From the NCBI GenBank assembly GCA_002437905.1, contig DJRT01000019.1, positions 24,284 to 88,283 of the forward strand: DNA of 64,000 nucleotides, written 5' to 3'. Positions 1-8,346 of the stretch are shown here, piece by piece. Positions within the stretch are counted from its first letter, which is position 1, and every line of letters starts with the position of its first letter. Under the pieces are notes generated by a model. The model was not told where the DNA came from, ran no database searches, and was given only the letters and a program-made list of their open reading frames with translations. Source of the stretch: Ruminococcaceae bacterium UBA6353 (GTDB lineage Bacteria > Bacillota > Clostridia > Oscillospirales > Acutalibacteraceae). A program made the translations under genes and the position numbers.

Positions 1-1666
1 CCAGCACATCCTTGCGCATGGCGCGCACCGTCTCGCGGGCGATCACCTTGCCGCCGATGGCGGCCTGCACCGGCACCTCAAACAGCTGGCGCGGAATATT
101 ATCCCGCAGCTTTTCGCACATCTTGCGTGCGCGCGCGTAGGCATTGCCGGAAAACAGGATGAACGAGAGCGCGTCCACCGGCTCACCATTGAGCAGAATA
201 TCCAGCTTGACCAGGTCGGATTTGACATAGCCCTTCAGCTCATAATCAAAGCTGGCGTAGCCCTTGGTGCGGGATTTCAGCGCATCAAAGAAATCGTAAA
301 TAATCTCATTGAGCGGCAGCTCATAGTGGATATCCACGCGGGTGGGATCAAGGTACTTCATGTCCTTGAAGACGCCGCGGCGCTCCTGGCACAGCTCCAT
401 GATGTTCCCCACATAATCGTTCGGGGCAAAAATGTGTGCCTCGGCGATCGGCTCCTCCGCCATGGCGATGGTGGCCGGGTCGGGGTAGTTGGAGGGGTTG
501 GATACCATCACCACCGAGCCATCGGTGAGGGTGATGCGGTAGACCACACTGGGGGCGGTGGTGATCAGATCCAGATCGTACTCCCGCTCCAGCCGCTCCT
601 GGATGATCTCCATATGCAGCAGACCAAGGAAACCGCAGCGGAAGCCGAAGCCCAGCGCCACGGAGGTCTCCGGCTCAAAGGTGAGGGAGGCATCATTGAG
701 CTGCAGGCGCTCCAGTGCCTCCCGCAGATCCTGATAATGCGCGCCGTCCGCCGGAAACACGCCGCAGAACACCATGGGATTGACCTTGCGGTAGCCGGGC
801 AGCGGCTCGGCAGCCGGGTTGGCGGCCAGCGTGACGGTATCACCCACGCGGGCATCGCCCACCGTCTTGATGGAGGCAGCCAGATAGCCCACCTCGCCGG
901 CGGCCAGCTCGGCCCGCGGCTCCAGCCGGCCGGGGCGCATGATGCCGACCTCCACCACATCAAACTCCGCACCGGTGGCCATCATCCGGATGCGGTCGCC
1001 GGCGCGCACCGTGCCGTCCATCACACGGAAATACACGATCACCCCGCGATAGCTGTCGTAATAGCTGTCAAAGATCAGCGCCCGCAGCGGCCGGTGCTCA
1101 TCCCCCTGCGGGGCGGGCAGGCGCACAATGGCCTCCAGCACCGCGTCGATGTTCAGGCCGGCCTTGGCCGAGATGCAGGGCGCCTCGGAGGCATCAATCC
1201 CGATGATATCCTCGATCTCCTGCTTGGCGCGCTCCGGGTCGGCGGCCGGCAGGTCGATTTTATTGATCACCGGGATGATCTCCAGCCCGTGCTCGGCGGC
1301 CAGATAGGTATTGGCCAGCGTCTGTGCCTCCACCCCCTGTGAGGCATCCACCACCAGCAGCGCGCCCTCACAGGCGGCCAGCGAACGGCTGACCTCGTAG
1401 TTAAAGTCCACATGGCCGGGGGTATCAATCAGATTGAAGGTATAGTTTTCCCCATCGGCGGCGGTATAATCCAGCGTTACGGCATGCGCCTTGATGGTGA
1501 TGCCGCGCTCCCGCTCCAGATCCATGCTGTCCAGCAGCTGATCCTCCATATCCCGCAGGGCAACGGTCTTGGTTTTTTCCAGCAGGCGGTCGGCCAGCGT
1601 GGATTTGCCATGGTCGATATGGGCGATAATACAGAAATTGCGTGTATGCTGACGGTCGTTGGCCAC
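1..1666 (-). CDS. lepA: Elongation factor 4 (LepA), 3' end cut by the window edge
   Basis: Translation GTPase that acts on the ribosome and back-translocates stalled elongation complexes. Reading the minus strand gives the G1 motif AHIDHGKST, the switch II motif DTPGHVDF and the G4 motif NKIDLP, followed by LepA domains II-V (for example GFLGLLHMEI). About 555 codons are present and the C-terminal tail lies outside the window. I prefer the GTG start at 1666 because GAGGTG sits 7 nt upstream. An in-frame ATG at 1681 would add five residues but has a poorly spaced site. The gene diverges from prmA and has its own promoter. Identification is secure; the start is less so. Confidence 0.95.
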   Translation of the reverse strand, partial: MANDRQHTRNFCIIAHIDHGKSTLADRLLEKTKTVALRDMEDQLLDSMDLERERGITIKAHAVTLDYTAADGENYTFNLIDTPGHVDFNYEVSRSLAACEGALLVVDASQGVEAQTLANTYLAAEHGLEIIPVINKIDLPAADPERAKQEIEDIIGIDASEAPCISAKAGLNIDAVLEAIVRLPAPQGDEHRPLRALIFDSYYDSYRGVIVYFRVMDGTVRAGDRIRMMATGAEFDVVEVGIMRPGRLEPRAELAAGEVGYLAASIKTVGDARVGDTVTLAANPAAEPLPGYRKVNPMVFCGVFPADGAHYQDLREALERLQLNDASLTFEPETSVALGFGFRCGFLGLLHMEIIQERLEREYDLDLITTAPSVVYRITLTDGSVVMVSNPSNYPDPATIAMAEEPIAEAHIFAPNDYVGNIMELCQERRGVFKDMKYLDPTRVDIHYELPLNEIIYDFFDALKSRTKGYASFDYELKGYVKSDLVKLDILLNGEPVDALSFILFSGNAYARARKMCEKLRDNIPRQLFEVPVQAAIGGKVIARETVRAMRKDVL

Positions 1667-1762
1667 AGACGGGCACCTCATTCCTTCGGTTTTTCCGGGC
1701 GGCGGATACGGTATCCGCCGCCGGCCGCACACCATTGCCCGGTGCACAGCCATACAGCTTGT

Positions 1763-1791
1763 AGTATAGCATTTTTTGCCGGGCTTGACAA
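1763..1791 (-). promoter_or_regulatory. lepA promoter
   Basis: On the minus strand, TTGTCA (1791-1786) and TATACT (1768-1763) are separated by 17 bp, with TGC before the -10. This is a good sigma-A promoter about 100 bp upstream of lepA. Confidence 0.75.
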
Positions 1792-1812
1792 CCCCCGGCG
1801 GCGCGGTTTTGC

Positions 1813-1841
1813 TTGCCCTGCCGGCAAAACTATGCTATGAT
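1813..1841 (+). promoter_or_regulatory. prmA promoter
   Basis: TTGCCC (1813-1818) and TATGAT (1836-1841) have a 17-bp spacer and an extended TGC before the -10. It lies 30 bp upstream of prmA and is back-to-back with the lepA promoter. Confidence 0.65.
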
Positions 1842-1872
1842 AAGGGAAACATGGCAAACAGGAGGAAAGCAT

Positions 1873-2799
1873 ATGGACTGGACAGAGGTACGCATCCGCA
1901 TCCGCACCGCGGATGTGGATGAGGCCGCCGCCATCGCCAACATGGCGGTGCCCTACGGTATTTATATTGAGGATTACAGCGACCTGGAGCAGGGGGCGCA
2001 GGAGATTGCCCACATCGACCTAATCGACGAGGAGCTGCTGCAGCGCGACCGCGCCCACGCGCTCATTCATCTGTACATCGACCCGGCGGACAATCCGCCG
2101 GAGGCGGTGGCGTTCCTGCGGGAACGGCTGAACGCCGCCGGCATCCCGCACGAAGTGATGGCCGAAACCGTGCGGGAGGAGGACTGGGCAAACAACTGGA
2201 AAAAATACTTCAAGCCCCTGCCGGTGGGGCAGCGGCTGCTGATCTGCCCATCGTGGGAGGAGCCGGGTGAGCACACCGGCCGCGCCGTGCTGCGCATTGA
2301 CCCCGGCATGGCCTTCGGCACCGGCGGGCACGATACCACCCGCCTGGTGCTGGAAACGCTGGAGCAGCACATCACCCCCGGCGAGGACTTTCTGGATATC
2401 GGGTGCGGCAGCGGTATTCTGTCCATTGCCGCCTGCCTGCTGGGCGCCGGGAGCGCCTTTGGTGTAGATATCGACCCGCTGGCGGTACGCACCGCGCAGG
2501 AAAACGGCGCGCTCAACGGCCTGGCCGCGCCGCGCTACACCATTGTGCAGGGGGATCTGGCGGACAAGGTGACCGGCCGCTATCCGGTGGTGGCAGCCAA
2601 TATCGTGGCGGACGCGATCATCGCCCTGTCTCCCGCCGTGCCGGCCTTCTTGGCGCCGGGCGGCGTATACATCGTTTCCGGCATCATCGACACCCGCGAG
2701 GCGGATGTGCTGGCAGCTCTGGCGGATGCCGGCTTCACGGTAGCCGAGCGGCGCGCCCACGGCGGCTGGGTCTGCCTGTGCTGCCGCCGGGCAGACTGA
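1873..2799 (+). CDS. prmA: Ribosomal protein L11 methyltransferase
   Basis: SAM-dependent enzyme that methylates lysines and the N-terminus of ribosomal protein L11 in the cytoplasm. The 308-residue protein has the PrmA N-terminal substrate-recognition domain, then the signature DPGMAFGTGGHDTTR and the SAM-binding motif DIGCGSGILSIAA, followed by the catalytic NIVAD motif. The ATG at 1873 is chosen because GGAGG sits 7 nt upstream. A longer open frame from 1813 lacks a ribosome site and overlaps the promoter. rsmE follows after 12 bp, so the two rRNA/ribosomal-protein methyltransferases form one operon, as in many Firmicutes. Confidence 0.95.
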   Translation: MDWTEVRIRIRTADVDEAAAIANMAVPYGIYIEDYSDLEQGAQEIAHIDLIDEELLQRDRAHALIHLYIDPADNPPEAVAFLRERLNAAGIPHEVMAETVREEDWANNWKKYFKPLPVGQRLLICPSWEEPGEHTGRAVLRIDPGMAFGTGGHDTTRLVLETLEQHITPGEDFLDIGCGSGILSIAACLLGAGSAFGVDIDPLAVRTAQENGALNGLAAPRYTIVQGDLADKVTGRYPVVAANIVADAIIALSPAVPAFLAPGGVYIVSGIIDTREADVLAALADAGFTVAERRAHGGWVCLCCRRAD

Positions 2800-2811
2800 G
2801 GAGGATATGCC

Positions 2812-3540
2812 ATGCCACGCTTTTTTGTCCCCACGCCACTGGCGGTGGGAGAGACCGCCGCGCTGACCGGCGCGGATGCCCGGCACGCCGCCGGCGCCCT
2901 GCGGGTCAGCATCGGCGAGCCGCTGACCCTGTGTGACGGCGCCGGCACCGACTATGCCTGCACCGTTACCGCTGTGGAGCGGGAGTGCGTTACCCTGCGG
3001 GTGGACGCAGCCGCCCCCAGCGCCGCCGAGCCGACGCTGCGGGTGACCCTCTACATGGGGCTGCCGAAGGCGGACAAGCTGGAGCTGATCATCCAGAAGG
3101 CGGTGGAGCTGGGGGTAACGGCCGTGGTGCCGGTGATGACCGCCCGCAGCATTGCCCGCGTGGACGGCCGGGACGCCGAAAAGAAACAGACGCGCTGGCA
3201 GCGCATTGCCGCCGAGGCCGCCGGCCAGAGCGGGCGGGGGATCATCCCCACCGTGGAGGCGCCCATCCGCTGGCGGGAGGCGCTGCCCCGGCTGGCGGCG
3301 GAAAACACGCTGCTGTGCTACGAGGGCGGCGGCCGCCCGATCGGGGAGCTGGTCACCCCCGCTGACCACGCCCTCTCCCTGGTGGTGGGGCCGGAGGGAG
3401 GCTTTGACCCCGCCGAGGTGGCGGCTGTCACCGCCGCCGGCGGCCGTATTGCCACCCTCGGCCCGCGTATCCTGCGCTGCGAGACCGCCCCGCTGGCCGC
3501 CCTGGCGGTGCTGATGGAGCGCAGTGGCAACATGCAGTAA
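2812..3540 (+). CDS. rsmE: 16S rRNA m3U1498 methyltransferase (RsmE)
   Basis: SPOUT-fold methyltransferase that modifies U1498 of 16S rRNA, in the ribosomal decoding region. The protein has 242 residues, typical for the family. It opens with the PUA-like domain (MPRFFVPT, then DARHAAGALR, equivalent to the usual HxxxVLR). The C-terminal knot carries LPKADKLELIIQKAVELGV, VVGPEGGFDPAEV and LGPRILRCETAPLAAL, all diagnostic. The start ATG has GAGGA upstream. Expressed with prmA. Confidence 0.95.
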   Translation: MPRFFVPTPLAVGETAALTGADARHAAGALRVSIGEPLTLCDGAGTDYACTVTAVERECVTLRVDAAAPSAAEPTLRVTLYMGLPKADKLELIIQKAVELGVTAVVPVMTARSIARVDGRDAEKKQTRWQRIAAEAAGQSGRGIIPTVEAPIRWREALPRLAAENTLLCYEGGGRPIGELVTPADHALSLVVGPEGGFDPAEVAAVTAAGGRIATLGPRILRCETAPLAALAVLMERSGNMQ

Positions 3541-3578
3541 GGCTGCCACGGGCGGCTTTCCGGTGCAAAATCAATTCC

Positions 3579-3609
3579 TTACAGGCGAATATAGACTGTA
3601 CTATACAGT
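3579..3609 (+). promoter_or_regulatory. Putative promoter with overlapping inverted repeat
   Basis: TTACAG (3579-3584) and TATACA (3602-3607) have a 17-bp spacer, 25 bp before the phosphatase gene. The inverted repeat ACTGTA-cta-TACAGT (3595-3609) covers the -10, which suggests repressor control. No known operator was matched. Confidence 0.45.
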
Positions 3610-3633
3610 GTGTTATAAAAAGGAGGGCGAATT

Positions 3634-4728
3634 ATGGCAAAAATCCACGCGGCCCCGCGCCTCTGGCTGCGGATCCTTCTGTGGGTGCTGGGACTCCTTC
3701 TGGCGGCGGCGCTGCTTTATGTGGCTTATGTGCTGCTCAGCTACTCCCGCATTCCCGACCGGCAGGTGCTGACCCCCGCTGGCACGGCGACCGCCGCGTC
3801 CGTTACCACCGGGCAGGCGTACACTGCGGTCACACAGAACCTCGGCTTCGGCGCCTACACGCCGCAGTTCACCATGTTCATGGACGGCGGCACCGGCTCC
3901 TGGGCGGAGAGCCCGGAGAGCGTGCGCGCCTGCATCACCCAGGGGGCGGACACCGTACAGGGGTTAGACCCGGATTTCATCCTTTTCCAGGAGGTGGACA
4001 CCAACTCCACCCGCAGCTACCACATCAATGAGCTGGCACTGCTGGAGCAGCGCCTTGGCAGCAGCTGGAACCATGTGGCGGCGGTCAACTACCACTCCGC
4101 CTTCCTGCTGTACCCGCTGTATCAGCCCCACGGCGCCTCCAACAGTGATATTGTCACCTTCAGCTGCTATGCCATCACGGCGGCGGTGCGCCGCAGCCTG
4201 CCCATTTCCACCGGCCTTTCCAAGCTGCTGGATCTTGACCGCTGCTACACCGTCAGCCGCGTACCCGTGGAAAACGGCCGGGAGCTGGTGCTGTACAATG
4301 TGCATCTGTCTGCCTATGGCGGCAGCGAAGCCATCCGCACGGCGCAGATGACCATGCTGTTTGAGGATATGGCCGCAGAGTACGCCGCCGGCAACTATTG
4401 TGTATGCGGCGGCGATTTCAACCACGATTTCACCGGCACCTCCACCGCCGATCTCAACGGCGGGGAGAGTGTGGAATTCGGCTGGGCGCAGCCGTTCCCG
4501 GCTGAGCTGCTGCCGGCCGGCCTGCGCCGCTGCACGGCGTACACCGACCCTGCCGTGCCCACCTGCCGCAACTGCGATGTGCCCTATGAGCCGGGCAATT
4601 TCACCATTATCGTGGACGGCTTCATTGTGAGCGACAATGTGACGGTGCAGGCAGTGGAGAACATCTCCACCGGCTTCGCCTATTCCGACCACAACCCGGT
4701 GCGTCTGCAGTTCTGTCTGGCGGAATGA
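3634..4728 (+). CDS. Endonuclease/exonuclease/phosphatase family protein, membrane-anchored
   Basis: 364-residue member of the endonuclease/exonuclease/phosphatase (DNase I-like) superfamily. Residues about 12-35 form a transmembrane helix, so the catalytic domain is probably extracytoplasmic. Recognisable motifs are QNLGFG near the start, FILFQEVDTNS (metal-binding Glu), NVHLSAYG, CGGDFNHD and YSDHNPV (catalytic His) at the C-terminus. These are the standard DNase I-fold landmarks. The substrate cannot be told from sequence; relatives act on nucleic acids, phospholipids or phosphoinositides. AAGGAGG precedes the ATG. The gene stands alone between rsmE and a bidirectional terminator. Confidence 0.85.
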   Translation: MAKIHAAPRLWLRILLWVLGLLLAAALLYVAYVLLSYSRIPDRQVLTPAGTATAASVTTGQAYTAVTQNLGFGAYTPQFTMFMDGGTGSWAESPESVRACITQGADTVQGLDPDFILFQEVDTNSTRSYHINELALLEQRLGSSWNHVAAVNYHSAFLLYPLYQPHGASNSDIVTFSCYAITAAVRRSLPISTGLSKLLDLDRCYTVSRVPVENGRELVLYNVHLSAYGGSEAIRTAQMTMLFEDMAAEYAAGNYCVCGGDFNHDFTGTSTADLNGGESVEFGWAQPFPAELLPAGLRRCTAYTDPAVPTCRNCDVPYEPGNFTIIVDGFIVSDNVTVQAVENISTGFAYSDHNPVRLQFCLAE

Positions 4729-4759
4729 GCCAAGGGCAAACCGGCAAACAGTGTAAAGC

Positions 4760-4806
4760 AAAAAAGTTTTCCCCGGCAGCGTCAGCTGCCGGGGAAAACT
4801 TTTTTG
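4760..4806. terminator. Bidirectional terminator
   Basis: A long GC-rich hairpin (CCCCGGCAGC-gtca-GCTGCCGGGG) is extended by an A-run and T-run on both sides, in the convergent gap between the phosphatase gene (+) and khpB (-). It should stop transcription from both directions. Confidence 0.9.
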
Positions 4807-4820
4807 TTATCCGTTCGCGG

Positions 4821-5801
4821 TTACAGGTCGATCCGGCCATAGAGGGACAGATCGTTCTCCTTCTCCGACTCTGTGCGGCTGGGCGGCGTAGCGCCGTCCG
4901 CCATCGGCAGGGGGTTGCTGCGGGAAATAAACTCCCGCACCGGGCGCTCCGGCGCCACCACCTGATAGTCACGGTCACGCCGGCCGCGGTTATCGCCGCG
5001 CCGGTTATCCCGGCCGCCGCGGCTGCCGCCGTTGCCCCGGCCGCCATTGCCGCGGCCACGGCGCTCCTCGGCGCGCTGCTTGTTCGGATTATCCTCCGAG
5101 GGACCGATCACCACATGGCGGTTCGGCTCGGAGCCGACACTCCAGGAGGTGACCCCCTCCATATCCTGCACTGCGGTGTGGATGATGCGGCGCTCGTAGG
5201 GGTTCATCGGCTCCAGCGAATGCCGGCGGCCGGTGCGGGCGACCTGCGCGCCCAGACGGCGGGCAAGGCCGGTCAGCGCCTGCTCCCGCTTTTCGCGGTA
5301 GTTGCCGATATCCAGTGTCACGCGGTAGTAGGCATTATCCACCCGGTTGGCCACCAGCCCGGTCAGATACTGCAGCGCATCCAGCGTATCGCCCCGCCGG
5401 CCGATGATGAAGCCCAGCTTCTCGCCGTCCAGCGTGATCACGCAGCCGTTTTCCTCGGTTTTCACGGTGCAGGTGAATTCTGTCACCCCCATGCCGCGCA
5501 GCACCGATTCCAGCCATGCACGGGCGGCCTCTGCTGCCGCACTGCTGTCGCCCGCATGGGCGGGGGCTGCCTTTTTCGGCGCAGCCGCTGCCGGCTGCTG
5601 TGCGGCCGGTGCGGCGGCCGGCTCGGCCAGTGTGGCTGTGCCCTTGACCTCGGCCTTGCCGCCAAACAAGCCAAGCAGCTTCTTACCAGGCTCCTGCAGC
5701 ACCTCAAAGGTGATCTTATCCTGCGGCAAGCCCAGCTCGACGGCGATCAGCTCCTTGGCCTGTTCCACCGTTGCTGCCTGCTTGATACATTCTTTATTCA
5801 T
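4821..5801 (-). CDS. khpB: RNA-binding protein KhpB (Jag/EloR) with RG-rich C-terminal tail
   Basis: 326-residue cytoplasmic RNA-binding protein linked to cell elongation and division control. It has the Jag_N domain at the N-terminus (residues about 1-50), an alanine/proline-rich linker, a KH domain with the GxxG loop in GFIIGRRGDTL, and an R3H domain (NPYERRIIHTAV). After the R3H domain the family usually ends, but here about 60 residues rich in Arg, Gly and Asn follow, an RGG-like tail. The start ATG at 5801 has GGGAG 8 nt upstream. An alternative start 18 bp earlier lies inside yidC. It overlaps yidC by 8 bp. Confidence 0.92.
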   Translation of the reverse strand: MNKECIKQAATVEQAKELIAVELGLPQDKITFEVLQEPGKKLLGLFGGKAEVKGTATLAEPAAAPAAQQPAAAAPKKAAPAHAGDSSAAAEAARAWLESVLRGMGVTEFTCTVKTEENGCVITLDGEKLGFIIGRRGDTLDALQYLTGLVANRVDNAYYRVTLDIGNYREKREQALTGLARRLGAQVARTGRRHSLEPMNPYERRIIHTAVQDMEGVTSWSVGSEPNRHVVIGPSEDNPNKQRAEERRGRGNGGRGNGGSRGGRDNRRGDNRGRRDRDYQVVAPERPVREFISRSNPLPMADGATPPSRTESEKENDLSLYGRIDL

Positions 5802-7059
5802 TGTTTTCACTCCCATCATCAGTCTGTTCCGCCTCAGGCGCTTTCTTTGGCGGGCGCTTGCCCTCCTTGGCGGCGCGCTTTTCGTTTTCCTCGCGCTGCC
5901 AGGCGGCCTGCTCCTCCAGGCGCGCCTGCTTCAGCCGTGCCTTATCCTCGGCCTTCTGGCGGCGGCGCTCGGCGTACTCTGCCTCCGCCTCCGCCCGGAT
6001 CTTGGCCGGATTGTACATCTTATTGAGAATGGCGGTCTGCACCAGCGCCAGCAGATTGGAGAAGATCCAGTACACTGCCACACCGGCCGGTACGATAAAT
6101 GAGAAGTACAGCGACATCAGGGGCATCATATACATCATGGCCTTGGTGGAGCAGCCACCCATATTCTGCTGCTCCTGCGTCATGCCGGCCTGCGAGAAGT
6201 GCATGGACAGCATGCTGGTCAGGAAGGAGCTGAGACCGGAAAGAATGGCGATCACCCACAGCCAGTTTGGCCGGATGCCGGTCTCGCTGGGCACCCCCAG
6301 CAGGGAAATGCCGAACACCTCAAAATCCTTCTTGGTGGACTGCATGGTGGTGATGGCCTCTGCCGCAGCTGTCTCTGCCTCCTGCTGGATAGCCTCGGCG
6401 GAGACATCCTCGCCGCGGGTCTCCATGGCCTTTTGGGAAACAGCCGCCTCCACCAGCGCCTGCCGGATATCCTCGGTATAGGCATCCATGTATTTGAGCA
6501 GATACAGCTCACGGTAGTAGCTGTTTTCGTTCTGCAGCTGTGCCTTGAGGGATTTGATGGTTTTGCCGTCCACCTTCTCCTGCTCGATGGCGTCGTTGGT
6601 GGCCTCTGCGCCGTTTTTCTCGATGGTCGCGGCGGCCTCTTTCTCCATGGCGGAGACCACGGCAGTGGTGCTGGTATTCAGCACGGCCGCATCCATGCGG
6701 CTAACATAGGTAAGGGGCTTATAGATGACGGCAATCACGCTGAACAGCACCAGCATCTGCAGCAGCTGCGGCAGACAGCCGCCAGTCATCTTGACATTCT
6801 CTTTTTCGTACAGTTCCTGCTGCTTCTGTGCCATCTTCTGGCGGTCCTGGGCGTACTTTTTCTGCAAGCGCTCCAGGCGGGGCGCCAGACGCGCCTTCTG
6901 CGCGGCGCTCTTCTGTGAGCTGATATTCAGCGGGAACAGCACCAGCTTGATCAGCAGGGTGAACAGGAAAATGGCAACAAAGTAGCTGGGCACAAACTTC
7001 GCCACCCAGTGCAGCACATAGCCAAGCGGGGTGGCCAGCAGGCCAAATATTTTCATCAT
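5794..7059 (-). CDS. yidC: Membrane protein insertase YidC
   Basis: Oxa1/YidC/Alb3 insertase that places membrane proteins in the cytoplasmic membrane, alone or with Sec. The 421-residue protein begins with a transmembrane helix, then the core helix (FVAIFLFTLLIKLVLFPLNI) and the charged cytoplasmic hairpin (KARLAPRLERLQKKY). Later helices include QLLQMLVLFSVIAVIYKPL and MYMMPLMSLYFSFIVPAGVA. About 130 helical residues rich in Glu/Ala are inserted between core helices 2 and 3, which should face outside. The C-terminus is a long basic/acidic tail. No lipobox Cys is seen. AGGAGG lies 9 nt before the ATG. Confidence 0.94.
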   Translation of the reverse strand: MMKIFGLLATPLGYVLHWVAKFVPSYFVAIFLFTLLIKLVLFPLNISSQKSAAQKARLAPRLERLQKKYAQDRQKMAQKQQELYEKENVKMTGGCLPQLLQMLVLFSVIAVIYKPLTYVSRMDAAVLNTSTTAVVSAMEKEAAATIEKNGAEATNDAIEQEKVDGKTIKSLKAQLQNENSYYRELYLLKYMDAYTEDIRQALVEAAVSQKAMETRGEDVSAEAIQQEAETAAAEAITTMQSTKKDFEVFGISLLGVPSETGIRPNWLWVIAILSGLSSFLTSMLSMHFSQAGMTQEQQNMGGCSTKAMMYMMPLMSLYFSFIVPAGVAVYWIFSNLLALVQTAILNKMYNPAKIRAEAEAEYAERRRQKAEDKARLKQARLEEQAAWQREENEKRAAKEGKRPPKKAPEAEQTDDGSENNE

Positions 7060-7110
7060 CGGCGGATACCTCCTTATAAGGCGCGGGTGCGCCGTTTACT
7101 GTCGGTCCTT

Positions 7111-7380
7111 TCAGGGGCACCTGCGCCACGGCCAGGGAAACTGCGTGGGTACAGGGTCGTACCCGCCGCGGCAGAGCGGATTGCAGCGCAGGATGCGCCA
7201 CAGCGCGAGAGCGGTGCCTAAAATGACGCCAAAGCGGCCGATGGCCTCGATGGCGTATGCCGAACAGGTGGGCGTAAAGCGGCAGACCGCCGGGGTTCTC
7301 GCAGAGAGGTGTTTCTGGTACAGACGGATGAGGGCAATGAGCCAATTGCGCGGGCGCAGCCGCGCCGGCAGCCTATTCAT
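7111..7380 (-). CDS. yidD: Membrane protein insertion efficiency factor YidD
   Basis: Small (89 residues) membrane-associated protein that assists YidC-dependent insertion. It has the DUF37 signature: IRLYQKHLSA near the start, CRFTPTCSAYAIEAI with its conserved cysteines, and WRILRCNPLCRGGYDPVP. It sits between rnpA and yidC in the conserved rpmH-rnpA-yidD-yidC-khpB order. Its ATG overlaps the rnpA stop by 8 bp, which suggests translational coupling. Confidence 0.95.
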   Translation of the reverse strand: MNRLPARLRPRNWLIALIRLYQKHLSARTPAVCRFTPTCSAYAIEAIGRFGVILGTALALWRILRCNPLCRGGYDPVPTQFPWPWRRCP

Positions 7381-7711
7381 CCCGCAGCACGCCGAGCTGA
7401 CGGAGCTGCCGCTCCATCACCGGCTGCAGCTCGGTGCTTTTCATACCGAGCAGACGGCCGCGGGCAACGAACACAATATCGTAGCCGCCCACGGCGGGGT
7501 ACAGAGGGGCAAAGGCCGCCCGGATGACCCGGCGGCAGCGGCTGCGCTGCACCGCCTTGCCCAGCTTTTTGCCGGTGGTGATGCCCACACGGGGGCTGCC
7601 CAGCCGGTTTTTGCGCACATAGGTGACCAGGGCGGGATGCACCTGCGACCTGCCGCGGTAATAGAGCGTGCGGAAATCCTTGTTTTCCCGCAGGGTCGTC
7701 CACGCTGCCAC
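7373..7711 (-). CDS. rnpA: Ribonuclease P protein component
   Basis: Protein subunit of RNase P, which helps the catalytic RNA remove 5' leaders from pre-tRNAs. From the GTG at 7711 it encodes 112 residues: TLRENKDFRTLYYRG at the N-terminus, and the RNR signature written here as KLGKAVQRSRCRRVIRAAF. GGAGG is 7 nt upstream of the GTG. The frame remains open further upstream (to 7768), but that segment runs into the rpmH terminator and adds non-homologous residues. The RNase P RNA gene is not in this window. Confidence 0.93.
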   Translation of the reverse strand: MAAWTTLRENKDFRTLYYRGRSQVHPALVTYVRKNRLGSPRVGITTGKKLGKAVQRSRCRRVIRAAFAPLYPAVGGYDIVFVARGRLLGMKSTELQPVMERQLRQLGVLRDE

Positions 7712-7753
7712 GCTGCATCCTCCCTCTTTTTCTGAAAAGGCGTCCGGTGCTAT

Positions 7754-7783
7754 GAAAAAAGGCCACACAAGGTGGCCTCTTTT
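7754..7783 (-). terminator. Terminator/attenuator between rpmH and rnpA
   Basis: On the minus strand GGCCACC-ttgt-GTGGCC is followed by seven T residues, immediately after the rpmH stop. It should make rpmH transcripts much more abundant than the downstream rnpA-yidD-yidC message. Confidence 0.85.
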
Positions 7784-7916
7784 AGTAGCTCAGACGCGCT
7801 CTGCCCTTGGCTCTTCTGCGGGCCAGGACCTTACGGCCGTTGGCGGTCGCCATTCTCTTGCGGAAGCCGTGCTCCATCTTACGATGACGCTTCTTCGGCT
7901 GATAAGTACGAAGCAT
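7782..7916 (-). CDS. rpmH: Ribosomal protein bL34
   Basis: 44-residue 50S subunit protein, read directly from the sequence as it is shorter than usual gene-calling limits. It starts MLRTYQPKKRHRKMEHGF, continues RKRMATANGRKVLARRR and ends KGRARLSY, a full-length match to the bL34 pattern. GGAGGAG lies upstream of the ATG. It is the first gene of the leftward operon and is separated from rnpA by a terminator. Confidence 0.97.
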   Translation of the reverse strand: MLRTYQPKKRHRKMEHGFRKRMATANGRKVLARRRAKGRARLSY

Positions 7917-8014
7917 GTGTGCTCCTCCTTTCACAGTGGGGTATCTGCCGCACAAGCTGCTCCGGAAAACCGGAAAAAGGGCATAAGCCCACAGCGGCAG
8001 CTTAACAATGAGAT

Positions 8015-8044
8015 ATTATATACCATCCACCGGGGAAAAGTCAA
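8015..8044 (-). promoter_or_regulatory. rpmH promoter
   Basis: On the minus strand TTGACT (8044-8039) and TATAAT (8020-8015) have an 18-bp spacer, about 100 bp upstream of rpmH. A strong promoter as expected for a ribosomal protein gene. Confidence 0.85.
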
Positions 8045-8229
8045 GGCCAAATTCCCCACAGCCGCGCATTTTTTCGATTATTTTTCCGCTCTTGTAGCTT
8101 TTGGCGTACAGGCCGGCGAAAAAACACTATATCTTGTATCGAGCCGTATAGGCGGTTTTTGGCGCTGCAGGGCCGTAGGGGCGGTTTTTGCCGCCGGCGG
8201 AATTTTTTTGCCGGAAAGAGCAAAAAACA
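8045..8229. other. rpmH-dnaA intergenic region without a gene
   Basis: This is the part of the divergent rpmH-dnaA gap between the two promoters. One DnaA-box-like sequence with two mismatches (TTCCCCACA, 8052-8060) is present. I see no gene, no exact DnaA box and no clear RNA structure, so it is a poor origin candidate compared with the dnaA-dnaN gap. Confidence 0.5.
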
Positions 8230-8258
8230 TTGAAAAAACACGCGGTTTATGCTATAAT
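8230..8258 (+). promoter_or_regulatory. dnaA promoter
   Basis: TTGAAA (8230-8235) and TATAAT (8253-8258) have a 17-bp spacer, with TGC directly before the -10 (extended -10). It lies about 90 bp upstream of dnaA. Confidence 0.9.
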
Positions 8259-8346
8259 TAGATTAGTAGTGTTTTGCCGTTTTGGCGGCAGGACCGACCG
8301 GCCTGCCGGTATGGAAAAAATATCCCGTAAGGAGCCAGTTAACGAC

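Noticed and set aside
8045..8229. Origin in the rpmH-dnaA gap
   Set aside because: No exact DnaA box, no triplet array and no strongly AT-rich tract, unlike the dnaA-dnaN gap.
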